Positions 1 to 7,598 of a DNA stretch of 33,816 bases are shown here, piece after piece (the first letter of the stretch is position 1; each line of letters begins with the position of its first letter). The notes beneath the pieces were generated by a model, which saw only the letters and a program-made list of their open reading frames with translations, did no database searches and was not told the origin of the DNA. The position numbers and the translations under genes are program-made. Source of the stretch: Actinomycetes bacterium (GTDB lineage Bacteria; Actinomycetota; Actinomycetes; Propionibacteriales; Propionibacteriaceae); contig JAEZHJ010000087.1 in assembly GCA_023436925.1 (NCBI GenBank), positions 1 to 33,816 on the forward strand. The letters run 5' to 3'.

Positions 1-116
1 GCCGCGCCGGCCAGCCCGCCGAACTCGCCCCGGCCTACGTGTTCCTCGCCTCGGCGGAGTCGAGCTATGTGATCGGCGAAACCCTCGCAGTCACCGGCGG
101 CGAGCCCACCCCGTAA
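1..116 (+). CDS. SDR family oxidoreductase, C-terminal fragment
   Basis: Only the last 37 codons are present; the gene begins before the window, and the frame enters at base 3. The visible tail contains AELAPAYVFLAS, then SSYVIGETLAVTGG, and ends in EPTP. This is the usual C-terminal end of classical short-chain dehydrogenases/reductases: the P-x-E-hAPAYVFLAS helix, then the S-Y-V-x-G-x-x-L-x-V-x-GG strand. Such enzymes are soluble NAD(P)H-dependent oxidoreductases. The nucleotide-binding glycine motif and the YxxxK catalytic pair lie outside the window, so the substrate cannot be inferred. The family call is firm and the specific function unknown. Confidence 0.85.
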   Translation, partial: RAGQPAELAPAYVFLASAESSYVIGETLAVTGGEPTP

Positions 117-117
117 C

Positions 118-153
118 CACGGGGACGGTTCTCCCGCACACGGGGACGGTCCT
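118..153. repeat. Two direct copies of a REP-like GGGGACGGT motif
   Basis: CACGGGGACGGTTCT (118-132) is repeated as CACGGGGACGGTCCT (139-153), 21 bases apart, immediately after the SDR stop codon and followed by TTGGCAC. Motifs of the GGGGACGGTTC / GAACCGTCCCC type are, from memory, common REP-like sequences in many bacterial genomes, some of them linked to REP-associated tyrosine transposases. No such transposase is in the window. The repetition is plain; the class assignment is inference. Confidence 0.5.
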
Positions 154-201
154 TTGGCACGCACCCCATCCGGCGCGGCCAGGCCGCCGACATCGGGTCG
201 G

Positions 202-471
202 CTACGCCTGACCGGACGGGTTCCGCTCGACGACCACGGTCACCTTCGTCATCACCGCGGCGATCGCGCCGACCCCGAGGACCAGGGGAGCGACAAGCGC
301 GGTGATGGCGCCGATCGTGAGCCCGGCGTTGAGCGGGATCTGGAGCAGCGTCCGGCCGTCCCGCCGCAGCGTGATCTGGCGGACGTTGCCCTCCCGCACC
401 AGTTCGGTGATCTTGCCGATCAGGTTGCTGAAGGTGACCTCGAACTCCTCGGTACGGCCCTTCTCGGTCAT
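202..471 (-). CDS. DUF4342 domain-containing small protein
   Basis: An 89-residue protein. It opens with MTEKGRTEEFEVTFSNLIGKI, continues with ELVREGNVRQITLRRDGRTLLQIPL, and has a hydrophobic segment at about residues 48-68 followed by a strand TKVTVVVERN. This order (EEF..., EGNVR.I.L....G..L.EIP, hydrophobic stretch, ...VVVE) is the DUF4342 family pattern, whose function is not known. The ATG at 471 is chosen over upstream in-frame starts because GGGAG lies five bases before it and the family normally begins at MTEK/RTEEF. The gene is convergent with the SDR gene. It lies downstream of, and on the same strand as, the AlkD-like gene, separated from it by the 19-bp repeat array. The hydrophobic segment may be a membrane helix or a buried core. 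Confidence 0.85.
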   Translation of the reverse strand: MTEKGRTEEFEVTFSNLIGKITELVREGNVRQITLRRDGRTLLQIPLNAGLTIGAITALVAPLVLGVGAIAAVMTKVTVVVERNPSGQA

Positions 472-567
472 GCGGACTCCCAGCTGCCGGGCCAGTGACT
501 CTGGCCGCCACCCCCATTGTGGGCGTCCCCGCCCGCGCGCCGCACCTGCTCCGCCGGCCCGACCTAC

Positions 568-809
568 ATCGAGGGCCACCTGATACGTCGATGGCCACCC
601 ATCATGGGTGGCCCTCAGCGCGAACGGTGGCCCTCAGCACGAACGGTGGCCCTCAGCACGAACGGTGGCCCTCAGCGCGAACGGGGGCCCTCAGCACGAA
701 CGGTGGCCCTCAGCACGAACGGTGGCCCGCAGCGCGAACGGTGGCCCTCAGCACGAACGGTGGCCCTCAGCGGGAACGGGGGCCCTCGACGGGAAGGGTG
801 GCGCTCAGC
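568..809. repeat. 19-bp tandem repeat array with mirror-image arm
   Basis: Right arm: eleven units of GGTGGCCCTCAGCRCGAAC start at 607, 626, 645, 664, 683, 702, 721, 740, 759, 778 and 797, an exact 19-base period with few substitutions. Left arm: two units with the inverted core, TCGAGGGCCACC type, start at 568 and 587, also 19 apart. The arms meet in a palindrome centred on base 603 (GGCCACCCAT-C-ATGGGTGGCC). The last unit runs into the stop codon of the AlkD-like gene (805-807). The array fills most of the 333-base gene-free stretch 472-804. The same architecture occurs at 16915-17023. A 19-base unit cannot keep a reading frame, so open frames through it are incidental. Function unknown. 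Confidence 0.95.
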
Positions 810-1521
810 GGGCCGCCAGGATCGCGGCGCGCTGGTCGGGAGAGAGGTACTTCACGGCTTCCCGGACGGTGAGGCCGGCCGCCCGCGAGGCGCGGGGGAG
901 CAGCCACTCGTAGACCAGGTCGGGCCGCAGCCGTCCGGTGTCGCGCAGCACCCACCCGATCGCCTTGCGGATGAAGAACTCCTTCTCCTCCAGCATCGCG
1001 TCGGCGTAGCGTCCGAACCGCTCGAAGTCGCCCGCCCCGCGCCGCAGCGCGATCAGGTTCGCCAGCAGCGCCGACCGGCGGATCCAGAAGTCCGGGTCGT
1101 CCGCCCAGCGATCCAGCACCTCGGTGACGGACGGATCCCGCTCGGCGATCGGCCCGACCACGCTCGCCGCGAGGTTGTCGACCAGCGCCCAGGTGCGCGA
1201 CTCGCGGAGCAGCCGTTCCAGCAGCGGCAGGTCGCCGGCGTCCAGCAACTCCACCTGCTGTTCGAGCAGTTCCGCCGCGGCGGCCCGGCGCTCATGGACG
1301 GGCTCGGCCCACAGCCGCTCGGCGAGGCCGACCACCGTGTCGTGGTCGAGCTCCAGCCCCCGAACAGCCTCCTTGACCGCGGCCCGGGTCCCGGGGACGG
1401 AGGTGCCGTAGTGCTCGAGTTCGCTCTTGAGGTACGCCCGCTCGGCGGCGGCCCGCTCTGGCTGGGCCCGGCTGCGCAGCCCTTCATCGACCTGATCCGC
1501 CACTGCGGCGATACTGATCAC
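805..1521 (-). CDS. DNA alkylation repair protein (AlkD-like)
   Basis: A protein of about 238 residues made of HEAT-like helical repeats. It carries the AlkD family signatures WALVDNLA, DPDFWIRRSAL and EKEFFIRKAIGWVLRD. AlkD proteins are DNA glycosylases that excise bulky or positively charged alkylated bases (3-methyladenine, 7-methylguanine) without flipping them. In the family the aromatic and acidic residues of these motifs line the DNA-binding cleft. The start is uncertain: GTG at 1521 is preferred because a GATCAT box lies six bases upstream, a leaderless arrangement, while another in-frame GTG lies at 1542. The C-terminus ends in ILAAR with a TGA embedded in the first unit of the 19-bp repeat array. 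It diverges from the small membrane protein at 1597. Confidence 0.85.
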   Translation of the reverse strand: MISIAAVADQVDEGLRSRAQPERAAAERAYLKSELEHYGTSVPGTRAAVKEAVRGLELDHDTVVGLAERLWAEPVHERRAAAAELLEQQVELLDAGDLPLLERLLRESRTWALVDNLAASVVGPIAERDPSVTEVLDRWADDPDFWIRRSALLANLIALRRGAGDFERFGRYADAMLEEKEFFIRKAIGWVLRDTGRLRPDLVYEWLLPRASRAAGLTVREAVKYLSPDQRAAILAAR

Positions 1522-1596
1522 ACGGCGATGATCCCACGCCACGCTTGCGCCGGGGAGGCCTCACCCGGCGAGAAATCCTCCGCGAAAGGAGAAGTC

Positions 1597-1956
1597 ATGG
1601 ACACCCTCCGACTCGTCGTGCTGTGCATCCACTTCCTGGGGCTCGCGGCCCTGGTGGGCGTCTTCCTCGTGCAGGCCCGCGAGCGCACCGGCTTCCACAC
1701 TGGAGTGCTCCTCGCCGGCGCCATCACCCAAGTGGTCACAGGTTTCGCGCTGGTGGGGCTGCGGGAAGCCACCGACCTGCCGGTGAACAACACCAAGATC
1801 GCCGTCAAGCTGGTCATCGCGCTGATCGCCCTGGCGGCGGCCATCGTCGCCCACGTGAAGCAGCGTAAGAATCCCGAGGTCTCGGTCATGCCGTGGTTCC
1901 ACACCGCCGGCGGCCTCGGCCTGGTGAACATCCTGATCGCGGTGCTGTGGACCTGA
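1597..1956 (+). CDS. Small integral membrane protein of unknown function
   Basis: A 119-residue protein with four hydrophobic segments, at roughly residues 4-26, 36-54, 67-86 and 100-117. The loops are charged: QARERTG between segments 1 and 2, and HVKQRKNPEVS between 3 and 4. It begins MDTLRLVVLCIHFLGLAAL and has a histidine in the first helix (His12). The start is fixed by AAAGGAG about six bases before the ATG. The layout resembles small four-helix proteins often left as hypothetical membrane proteins in actinobacteria; I do not recognise a named family. It is divergent from the AlkD-like gene and convergent with the TSUP transporter, whose stop lies seven bases away, so it is probably its own transcription unit. 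Confidence 0.85.
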   Translation: MDTLRLVVLCIHFLGLAALVGVFLVQARERTGFHTGVLLAGAITQVVTGFALVGLREATDLPVNNTKIAVKLVIALIALAAAIVAHVKQRKNPEVSVMPWFHTAGGLGLVNILIAVLWT

Positions 1957-1963
1957 CCGCGCC

Positions 1964-2758
1964 TCAGCCCGCCGGGGTCAGCGCCCCCGCCACGATGTCC
2001 CAGCCGATCTTCACCGCGAACGCAGCCACCACCACGATGAAGACCGCCCGGATGAACCGGGCGCCCCGCGCCACCGCCACCCGCGCCCCGACATAGCCCC
2101 CGACGAGATTCGCCAGTGCGATCACCAGCCCGGCCTTCCACATCACGGCACCCTGGGGGACGAAGATCACCAGCGCGGCCAGGTTGGTCGCGAAGTTGGC
2201 GATCCGCGCCTTGGCGCTGGCCTCCAGGAAGGCGTACCCGAGCCAGCTGACCAGTGCGAACACGAAGAAGGAACCGGTCCCGGGGCCCAGCGCGCCGTCG
2301 TAGAAGCCGATCCCGGCCCCGACCAGGGCGGCCGTCGCGTAGTGCCGCCGTCCGGTGTGACGCAAGGCCTCCACCTGGCCCAGATCGGGTTTCAGGATGA
2401 TGTAGCTGCCCACCGCGATCAGGGCGACCAGCACGATCGGGTTGAACGCTGAGCGGGGGATGGAGAAGGCCACCACGGCTCCGGCGGCCGACCCGGCGAA
2501 GGCGGAGACCGCCAGCGGCAAGGCCGTCCGCAGGTCCGGTTTGACCCGCCGGTAGTAGGTGATGCTGGCGATGGACGTGCCGGCGATCGAGCCGACCTTG
2601 TTGGTCGCGAGCAACTGGACGGGGGTCGCGGTCGGGAAGGCCAGCATCAGGGCGGGCAGCTGGATCAGCCCGCCGCCACCCACGACTGCGTCGACCGCCC
2701 CGGCCAGGAAGGCCGACACCGCCAGCAGCAGGAGGGCCTCCAGGCCGAGTTCGGGCAC
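1964..2758 (-). CDS. TSUP family anion transporter (TauE/SafE, YfcA-like)
   Basis: A 264-residue inner-membrane protein with about eight hydrophobic helices in two related halves. The half-repeat motifs are clear: AGAVDAVVGGGGLIQLPAL near the N-terminus and GFYDGALGPGTGSFFVFAL in the middle. Both are hallmarks of the TauE/SafE sulfite-exporter family, and the G-F-Y-D-G form is typical of the YfcA subgroup. Members move sulfite, sulfonates or other small organic anions by proton coupling; the substrate here cannot be read from sequence. The gene is convergent with the small membrane protein. Its start lies 26 bases after the stop of the co-directional YqeY gene, so the two may be co-transcribed. 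Confidence 0.9.
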   Translation of the reverse strand: MPELGLEALLLLAVSAFLAGAVDAVVGGGGLIQLPALMLAFPTATPVQLLATNKVGSIAGTSIASITYYRRVKPDLRTALPLAVSAFAGSAAGAVVAFSIPRSAFNPIVLVALIAVGSYIILKPDLGQVEALRHTGRRHYATAALVGAGIGFYDGALGPGTGSFFVFALVSWLGYAFLEASAKARIANFATNLAALVIFVPQGAVMWKAGLVIALANLVGGYVGARVAVARGARFIRAVFIVVVAAFAVKIGWDIVAGALTPAG

Positions 2759-2784
2759 CGCAGAAGACTATGGCCCGAGCCTGC

Positions 2785-3252
2785 TCAGGCCAGTGCGGCC
2801 CGCACCTTGGCGGCCACCGTGGCACCTTCGGCCCGGCCGGCGGCGCGGGCGTTCACGGCCTTGATGATCTGGCCCATCTGCTTCATGGTCGGCTGGGCAC
2901 CCAGCGCCGCCGCGGCGGCGGCCACCTCCTCGGCCACCAGCGCGTCGAGTTCCGCCTCGGTGAGCGCCGCGGGCAGGTAGGCCTGCAGGATCTCGGCCTC
3001 GGCGAGCTCCTTGGCGGCCAGCTCGGGACGGTTCCCGGCGGTGTAGGCCTCGGCAGAGTCCTTGCGACGAGCCGCCTCCCGGGTGAGGACCTTCAACACC
3101 TCGTCGTCGGTCAGCTCGCGGGCGGCATCGCCGGAGACCTCCTCGAGCTGGATGGCGGTCAGCGCCATGCCGAGGGTGTCCTTGGCCACCTGGTCGCGGG
3201 CCTTCATCGCGGCCACCCGATCGCTGCGCAGCCGGTCCTTCAATTCCGCCAT
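2785..3252 (-). CDS. GatB/YqeY domain protein
   Basis: A 155-residue soluble protein covering the whole YqeY family. The N-terminal helical part begins MAELKDRLRSDRVAAMKARD, a middle part reads KELAEAEILQAYLPAALTEAEL, and the C-terminal helical domain reads PTMKQMGQIIKAVNARAAGRAEGATVA. The C-terminal half is related to the tRNA-binding tail domain of GatB. The free-standing protein is thought to act on tRNA-related processes, but its role is not settled. The ATG at 3252 is set by AGGAGG seven bases upstream. The gene is divergent from metX with 84 bases between the starts, and is probably followed in the same transcript by the TSUP transporter. Confidence 0.93.
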   Translation of the reverse strand: MAELKDRLRSDRVAAMKARDQVAKDTLGMALTAIQLEEVSGDAARELTDDEVLKVLTREAARRKDSAEAYTAGNRPELAAKELAEAEILQAYLPAALTEAELDALVAEEVAAAAAALGAQPTMKQMGQIIKAVNARAAGRAEGATVAAKVRAALA

Positions 3253-3336
3253 CTGTCCTCCTGGTCGACCCGGTCCATTCTTCCATGCCGTCCTCGGTAG
3301 TCTGGGCGCCCACCAAGGGGGAGGAGCCACCACCGC

Positions 3337-4503
3337 ATGTCAGTCGCATCACCCGAGGCCGGCTCGGTCGGCATCGTGGAGACCAGGCACGTCCGGCTGT
3401 TCACCGCCGACGAGCCGCTGCGGCTGGCCTCGGGAGCACTCCTCGGCCCGGTGGACGTGGGGTACGAGACGTACGGCCGGCTGAGCCCGTCCGGCGACAA
3501 CGCGGTGATGGTGTGCCATGCCCTGACCGGGGACGCCCATGCCGCCGGCTACCACCCCGGTGCCCGCCGGCCGGGCTGGTGGGACAACCTGATCGGCCCC
3601 GGCAAGCCGCTCGATACCGACCGGTTCTTCGTGATCTGCGCGAACCTGCTCGGTGGCTGCCAGGGCACCACCGGCCCGTCCTCGATCGACCCGTCCACCG
3701 GACGCGCCTACGGCCTCGACTTCCCGCTGCTCGCGATGCGCGACCTGGTCGAGGTGCACCGCGCGCTGGTGCGCCACCTGGGCATCGAGCGGCTGCTCGC
3801 GGTGATCGGCGGTTCGCTGGGCGGCATGCAGGTGCTGCAGTGGGGTCTCGACCACCCCCGCGAGGTCGGCAACGCGCTGGTGATCGCCGCCTCGAGCCGG
3901 CTGAACGCCCAGAACATCGCCTTCTCCGCGGTCGCCCGGCGGGCGATCATGACCGACCGGTTCTTCAAGGACGGCCGGTACGCCGAGGAGGGGGTCGCTC
4001 CGGCGACCGGGCTGGCGATCGCGCGGATGATGGCCCACATCACCTACCTGTCGGAGGCGGCACTGGACTCAAAGTTCGGCCGGGAACCCAATGACCGCCG
4101 CCCGCCCGGCACCGTGCCCACGCCCGGCTTCGGGGTCGACTTCGCGGTCGAGAGCTATCTGGACCACCAGGGGCAGGCCTTCCTCGAGCGGTTCGACGCG
4201 CTGAGCTACCTGTACCTCACCCGGGTGATGGACTACTTCGACCCGTTCGCCGGTCCGGACGCGCTCGCGGCCGTGATGGCGGACCCGGTGACCTGGCTTG
4301 TGCTCTCCTTCGAGTCCGACTGGCGGTTCGGCACCGAGCACTCCCGCCGGATCGTCCGCAAACTGGAGCACGCCGGCCAGCCGGTCACCTTCCGCGAGAT
4401 CCCGTCGACCTGGGGCCACGACTCCTTCCTGCTGCCGGTCGAGCCCTACCACGCCACGCTGCGCGCCTTCCTCGACCGCGCGCTCGAGGAGGGCCTGCGA
4501 TGA
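3337..4503 (+). CDS. metX: Homoserine O-acetyltransferase
   Basis: A 388-residue alpha/beta-hydrolase-fold enzyme that acylates homoserine with acetyl-CoA, the activation step of methionine synthesis. The visible family blocks are VCHALTGDAHAAGYH, NLLGGCQGTTGPSSIDP, and the nucleophile elbow IGGSLGGMQ (Ser160). The catalytic Asp and His lie in FESDW (about Asp328) and WGHDSFL (His361). Length and motifs match MetX throughout. The ATG follows GGGGGAGGAG. Its last four bases overlap the start of metW (ATGA), indicating translational coupling. No metY or sulfhydrylase gene lies in the window. Acetyl versus succinyl preference cannot be settled by eye, though acetyl is usual in actinobacteria. 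I see no SAM riboswitch in the 84-base upstream gap. Confidence 0.95.
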   Translation: MSVASPEAGSVGIVETRHVRLFTADEPLRLASGALLGPVDVGYETYGRLSPSGDNAVMVCHALTGDAHAAGYHPGARRPGWWDNLIGPGKPLDTDRFFVICANLLGGCQGTTGPSSIDPSTGRAYGLDFPLLAMRDLVEVHRALVRHLGIERLLAVIGGSLGGMQVLQWGLDHPREVGNALVIAASSRLNAQNIAFSAVARRAIMTDRFFKDGRYAEEGVAPATGLAIARMMAHITYLSEAALDSKFGREPNDRRPPGTVPTPGFGVDFAVESYLDHQGQAFLERFDALSYLYLTRVMDYFDPFAGPDALAAVMADPVTWLVLSFESDWRFGTEHSRRIVRKLEHAGQPVTFREIPSTWGHDSFLLPVEPYHATLRAFLDRALEEGLR

Positions 4504-5099
4504 GCCTGCGCAAGGACCTGGCGCTGGTCGCCGATCTGGTCCCGGAGGCCAGCCGGGTGCTCGACCTGGGCTGCGGCTCGGGCGACCTGCTGTACCACCT
4601 GGTGCAGGAGCGGCGCTGCCGCGGCACCGGGGTGGAGATCGACCCGGGCATGGTGTTGGGGGCGATCCGGCTCGGCGTACCGGTGATCGAGCTGGACATC
4701 GACCGTGAGCTGGACGGGTTCGCTGACTCCTCCTACGACGTGGTGGTGCTGTCGCGCACCATCCAGACCGTCCGCTACCCCGACCGGGTGCTGCGCCACA
4801 TGGCACGGATCGCCGACCGGCTGATCGTGTCGGTCCCGAACTTCGGCTGGTACCGCCACCGGCTGCGGCTGCTCACCGGCCGGCTGCCGATGGGCAAGGA
4901 CCTGCCCTACTCCTGGTACGACTCGCCCAACCTTCGCTACACCACGCTGCACGACCTGCAGCTGCTGTTCGACAAGGTGGGCCTGGTGGTGGAGCAGTCG
5001 ATCCCGCTGAACGCCTCCGGCGACCCGCTGCGGCTGCGGGGGTCGGGCAACCTGCTCGCCTCGTCGGCTGTCTACGTGCTGCGCCCCGCCAGGGCCTGA
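4500..5099 (+). CDS. metW: Methionine biosynthesis protein MetW
   Basis: A 199-residue class I methyltransferase-fold protein. The SAM-binding motif VLDLGCGSGDLLYHL sits near residues 20-34, followed by GVEIDP, then YDVVVLSRTIQTVRYPDRVL and IVSVPNFGWYRHRLRLL. These are the diagnostic MetW blocks. MetW normally sits beside metX and is reported to partner or activate it in some bacteria; a methyl-transfer reaction has not been firmly shown. Here it overlaps metX by four bases (ATGA), so the two are made together. The 3' end overlaps the oppositely oriented exonuclease gene by 28 bases (5072-5099). Confidence 0.93.
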   Translation: MSLRKDLALVADLVPEASRVLDLGCGSGDLLYHLVQERRCRGTGVEIDPGMVLGAIRLGVPVIELDIDRELDGFADSSYDVVVLSRTIQTVRYPDRVLRHMARIADRLIVSVPNFGWYRHRLRLLTGRLPMGKDLPYSWYDSPNLRYTTLHDLQLLFDKVGLVVEQSIPLNASGDPLRLRGSGNLLASSAVYVLRPARA

Positions 5100-5983
5100 A
5101 GCAGCCGGGACGCCGCACCGCCCAGCCCGAGCGTCTCCGCCAGCGCGGCGAAGGCGTCCGGATCCGGCGGCGCGGCCGGCAGGGCCAGGTCCAGGTCCGG
5201 CAGCGGGACGTCGTCGGCCACCGCCACCACCGTCCGCGCCGGGCCCAGGTAGTCGACCGCCGCTGCCAGCCGTCGGGTGACCGACGGCCCCAGCAGGCCC
5301 TGGCCGGCGGCCGCCACGATCCCCTCCAGGTCGCCGTAGCTGGCGACCAGCGAGGCGGCGGTCTTCTCTCCGATCCCCGCCACCCCCGGCAGCCCGTCGG
5401 ACGGGTCGCCGCGCAGCACGGCGAAGTCGACGTAGCCGCCGCCGGTCACGCCGTACTTCGCGGCCAGCCAGGCGTCGTCCACCCGGTCGTGTTGGGCGAC
5501 CCCGCGTCCGCAGTAGAGGACGCGGACCTCGCGCGGGTCGTCGACCAGCTGGAACAGGTCGCGATCGCCGGTGACGATGTCGACCGGGACGGTGGCCCGC
5601 GCGGTCAGGGTGCCGATCACATCGTCGGCCTCGTAGCCGTCGGCGCCGACGATCGCCAGCCCGGCGGCCTCCAGCACCTGGCGGATCCGGGGCACCTGCG
5701 GCACCAATTCGGCCGGGACCTCCTCGACGTCGCCGTGGGCTACCCGGTGCGCCTTGTAGCCGGGGACCAGCGCCACCCGCCAGGCCGGACGCCAGGAGTT
5801 GTCCCAACAGCAGGCGAGCTGGGTGGGGGAGTACTGCTCGACGAAGCGGGCGATGAAGTCCAGCAGCCCCCGGACCGCGTTCACCGGGACACCGTCCGGG
5901 GAGCGCAGCGATGACGGCACCCCGTGGAAGGCACGGAAGTACAGCGAGGCGGTGTCGAGCAGCATCAGCCGCGGCTTTGGCAT
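5072..5983 (-). CDS. 5'-3' exonuclease (FEN / Pol I N-terminal type)
   Basis: A 303-residue stand-alone homologue of the 5'-nuclease domain of DNA polymerase I. The metal-binding acidic residues are visible in order: LLDTASLYFRAFHG, ACCWDNSW, DGYEADDVIGTL and VTGDRDLFQLV. They are followed by the helix-three-turn-helix DNA-binding segment RGDPSDGLPGVAGIGEKTAASL. Such enzymes remove RNA primers and 5' flaps during replication and repair. There is no polymerase domain, so it is a separate nuclease of the kind actinobacteria carry in addition to PolA. A GAGG lies very close to the ATG. The gene is divergent from lnt with only about 33 bases between starts, and its 3' end runs 28 bases into metW from the opposite strand. 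Confidence 0.93.
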   Translation of the reverse strand: MPKPRLMLLDTASLYFRAFHGVPSSLRSPDGVPVNAVRGLLDFIARFVEQYSPTQLACCWDNSWRPAWRVALVPGYKAHRVAHGDVEEVPAELVPQVPRIRQVLEAAGLAIVGADGYEADDVIGTLTARATVPVDIVTGDRDLFQLVDDPREVRVLYCGRGVAQHDRVDDAWLAAKYGVTGGGYVDFAVLRGDPSDGLPGVAGIGEKTAASLVASYGDLEGIVAAAGQGLLGPSVTRRLAAAVDYLGPARTVVAVADDVPLPDLDLALPAAPPDPDAFAALAETLGLGGAASRLLQALAGRST

Positions 5984-6003
5984 GCCTCATCGTGCCATGC
6001 GCA

Positions 6004-6009
6004 TATGCT
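6004..6009 (+). promoter_or_regulatory. Candidate -10 box for leaderless lnt
   Basis: TATGCT lies exactly seven bases before the GTG chosen as the lnt start (6017), with no Shine-Dalgarno sequence between. The spacing would put transcription initiation at the start codon. It also lies inside overlapping palindromes (GCATATGC, ATGCGCAT) in the short divergent gap with the exonuclease gene. Confidence 0.5.
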
Positions 6010-6016
6010 CGCCCTC

Positions 6017-7567
6017 GTGATTGAACGGTTGGCCGGGCTGCACCTGGGCGTGCGGACCGGGTTGGCCATCGTCTTCGGAGTACTGACCGGGCTGGGCTTC
6101 GCGCCGCTCGCGTGGTGGCCGTTGCTGCTGCCGGGCATCGCCGGCTTCTCCCTGCTCGTCCTGGGCGCCGGGCGGCTGCGGCAGGCGCTGCTGCTGGGCT
6201 GGGGCTACGGACTGGGCTACATGGGCGTCGGCCTGAACTGGATGCGGGCCATCTTCGTCGAGGCGATGCTCGGCATCGTCCTGGTCACCTCCCTGCTGTA
6301 CGTCCTGCTGGCGGCCCTGTCCTGGGCGATGCGCCGGCTCGCGCTGTGGCCGCTCGGCTTCGCCGCCGCCTGGGTGGCGGTGGAGGCCCTGATCTCGCGC
6401 TGGCCCTTCGGGGGCTTCGGCTGGATGCGGCTGGGCTACGCGATGACGGACAGCCCGCTGGCCGGGCTCTACCCGGTGGTCGGGGTCGCCGGGGTCAGCT
6501 TCGTCGTCGCGCTGCTGGCCCAGGGGCTGGCGTGGCTGCTCGTCTCCTGGAACCGCCGCCACGGCCTGATCGCGGCAGCCGTGCTGGCCGCAATCGCACT
6601 CCTGACCGCGACCGGTGCCGCGATACCGCCGGGAACGCCGGTCGGGCAAACCACGACGATCGGCTGGGTGCAGGGCGGCGCGCCCGGCGGCGGGGTGTAC
6701 GGCATCGGTCCGCCCCGGGCCACCACCGAACGCCACCTCGCCGAGACCCTGGCCCTGTTCGAGGCCGTCGCCGACGGGACCCAGCCCCGTCCGGACTTCG
6801 TGGTCTGGCCGGAGAACGGCACCGACCTCGACCCGTACCACGACGCGCAGACCGCCGCGTTGCTGCAGCGGGCGCTGGAGGCGGCCGGGGTGCCGATCCT
6901 GGTCGGCACGATCCTGGACGGCCCCGGCCCCGAGGAGCGGCAGACCGCCTCGTTGTGGCTGGACCCGCAGGCCGGTGAGCTGGAGCGCTACGTCAAGCGT
7001 GGCATCGTGCCGTTCGGCGAGTTCGTGCCCTACCGGGACGTCCTGCTGCCGCTGTTCCCGATCCTGCGCTACGTGGGGGCCCAGTCGATCGCCGGAACCG
7101 AGCCCGGCGTCATCACCGCACGGGTGGGTGAGGGCTTCCCGCTCGGGGTGATGGTCTGCTACGACGTCTCCTTCGACGACATCGCCTACGACACCGTGCA
7201 GGCCGGCGGTGAGGTGCTGGTCGTCCAGAGCAGCAACGCGATGTACCAGGGCACCGGACAGATAGAGCAGCAGTTCGCGATCACCCGAGCCCGCGCCGCC
7301 GAACTTCGCCGAGAGATCCTGGTCGTCACCACAAGCGGAGTGTCCGGCCTGATCCGTCCGGACGGGAGCATCGAGTTCCAGGTCAGCGACCCCGGCCCGG
7401 CCTCCGGCGTCGTCGAGCTGGAACGGCGGACGGGGGCCACCCCCGCGGTGAGCGTGGCACCGGCCCTGGAGCTGGTCCTGGTGCTCGTGACGCTGGCGCT
7501 GGTGGTGGCCGGAGCGCTTCCGGCATCCCGCCGGAAGTCGCCGGCTTGGGCCGAAATGGCACAATAG
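6017..7567 (+). CDS. lnt: Apolipoprotein N-acyltransferase
   Basis: A protein of about 516 residues. The N-terminal 200 residues hold about six membrane helices, including WWPLLLPGIAG and GWGYGLGYMGVGLNWM. A nitrilase-type CN-hydrolase domain follows, then a C-terminal membrane helix. The nitrilase triad is visible: Glu266 in WPENGT, Lys327 in YVKRGIVPFGEFVPYR, and Cys381 in VMVCYDVSFDD. The enzyme transfers an acyl chain from phospholipid to the N-terminal cysteine of lipoproteins on the outer face of the membrane. GTG at 6017 is preferred over ATG at 6005 because the ATG lies inside the TATGCT box and no ribosome binding site exists for either. The mannosyl synthase gene follows 31 bases later; in M. 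tuberculosis the equivalent two proteins are fused as Ppm1. Confidence 0.93.
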   Translation: MIERLAGLHLGVRTGLAIVFGVLTGLGFAPLAWWPLLLPGIAGFSLLVLGAGRLRQALLLGWGYGLGYMGVGLNWMRAIFVEAMLGIVLVTSLLYVLLAALSWAMRRLALWPLGFAAAWVAVEALISRWPFGGFGWMRLGYAMTDSPLAGLYPVVGVAGVSFVVALLAQGLAWLLVSWNRRHGLIAAAVLAAIALLTATGAAIPPGTPVGQTTTIGWVQGGAPGGGVYGIGPPRATTERHLAETLALFEAVADGTQPRPDFVVWPENGTDLDPYHDAQTAALLQRALEAAGVPILVGTILDGPGPEERQTASLWLDPQAGELERYVKRGIVPFGEFVPYRDVLLPLFPILRYVGAQSIAGTEPGVITARVGEGFPLGVMVCYDVSFDDIAYDTVQAGGEVLVVQSSNAMYQGTGQIEQQFAITRARAAELRREILVVTTSGVSGLIRPDGSIEFQVSDPGPASGVVELERRTGATPAVSVAPALELVLVLVTLALVVAGALPASRRKSPAWAEMAQ

Positions 7568-7598
7568 GGCGTCCCGAAGGTCGCAGGATGGAGAAGTT

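Noticed and set aside
607..809. CRISPR array
   Set aside because: Units are contiguous at 19 bases with no variable spacers, and there are no cas genes in the window.
517..1956. Long plus-strand open frame running through the repeats and on into the membrane protein
   Set aside because: The 19-bp repeat is open in all frames because it lacks stop codons. The encoded Arg/Pro/Gly-rich peptide has no family similarity, and the real gene starts at 1597 after a good ribosome binding site.
3253..3336. SAM riboswitch before metX
   Set aside because: The gap is only 84 bases, shared by two divergent genes, and no SAM riboswitch core could be recognised.
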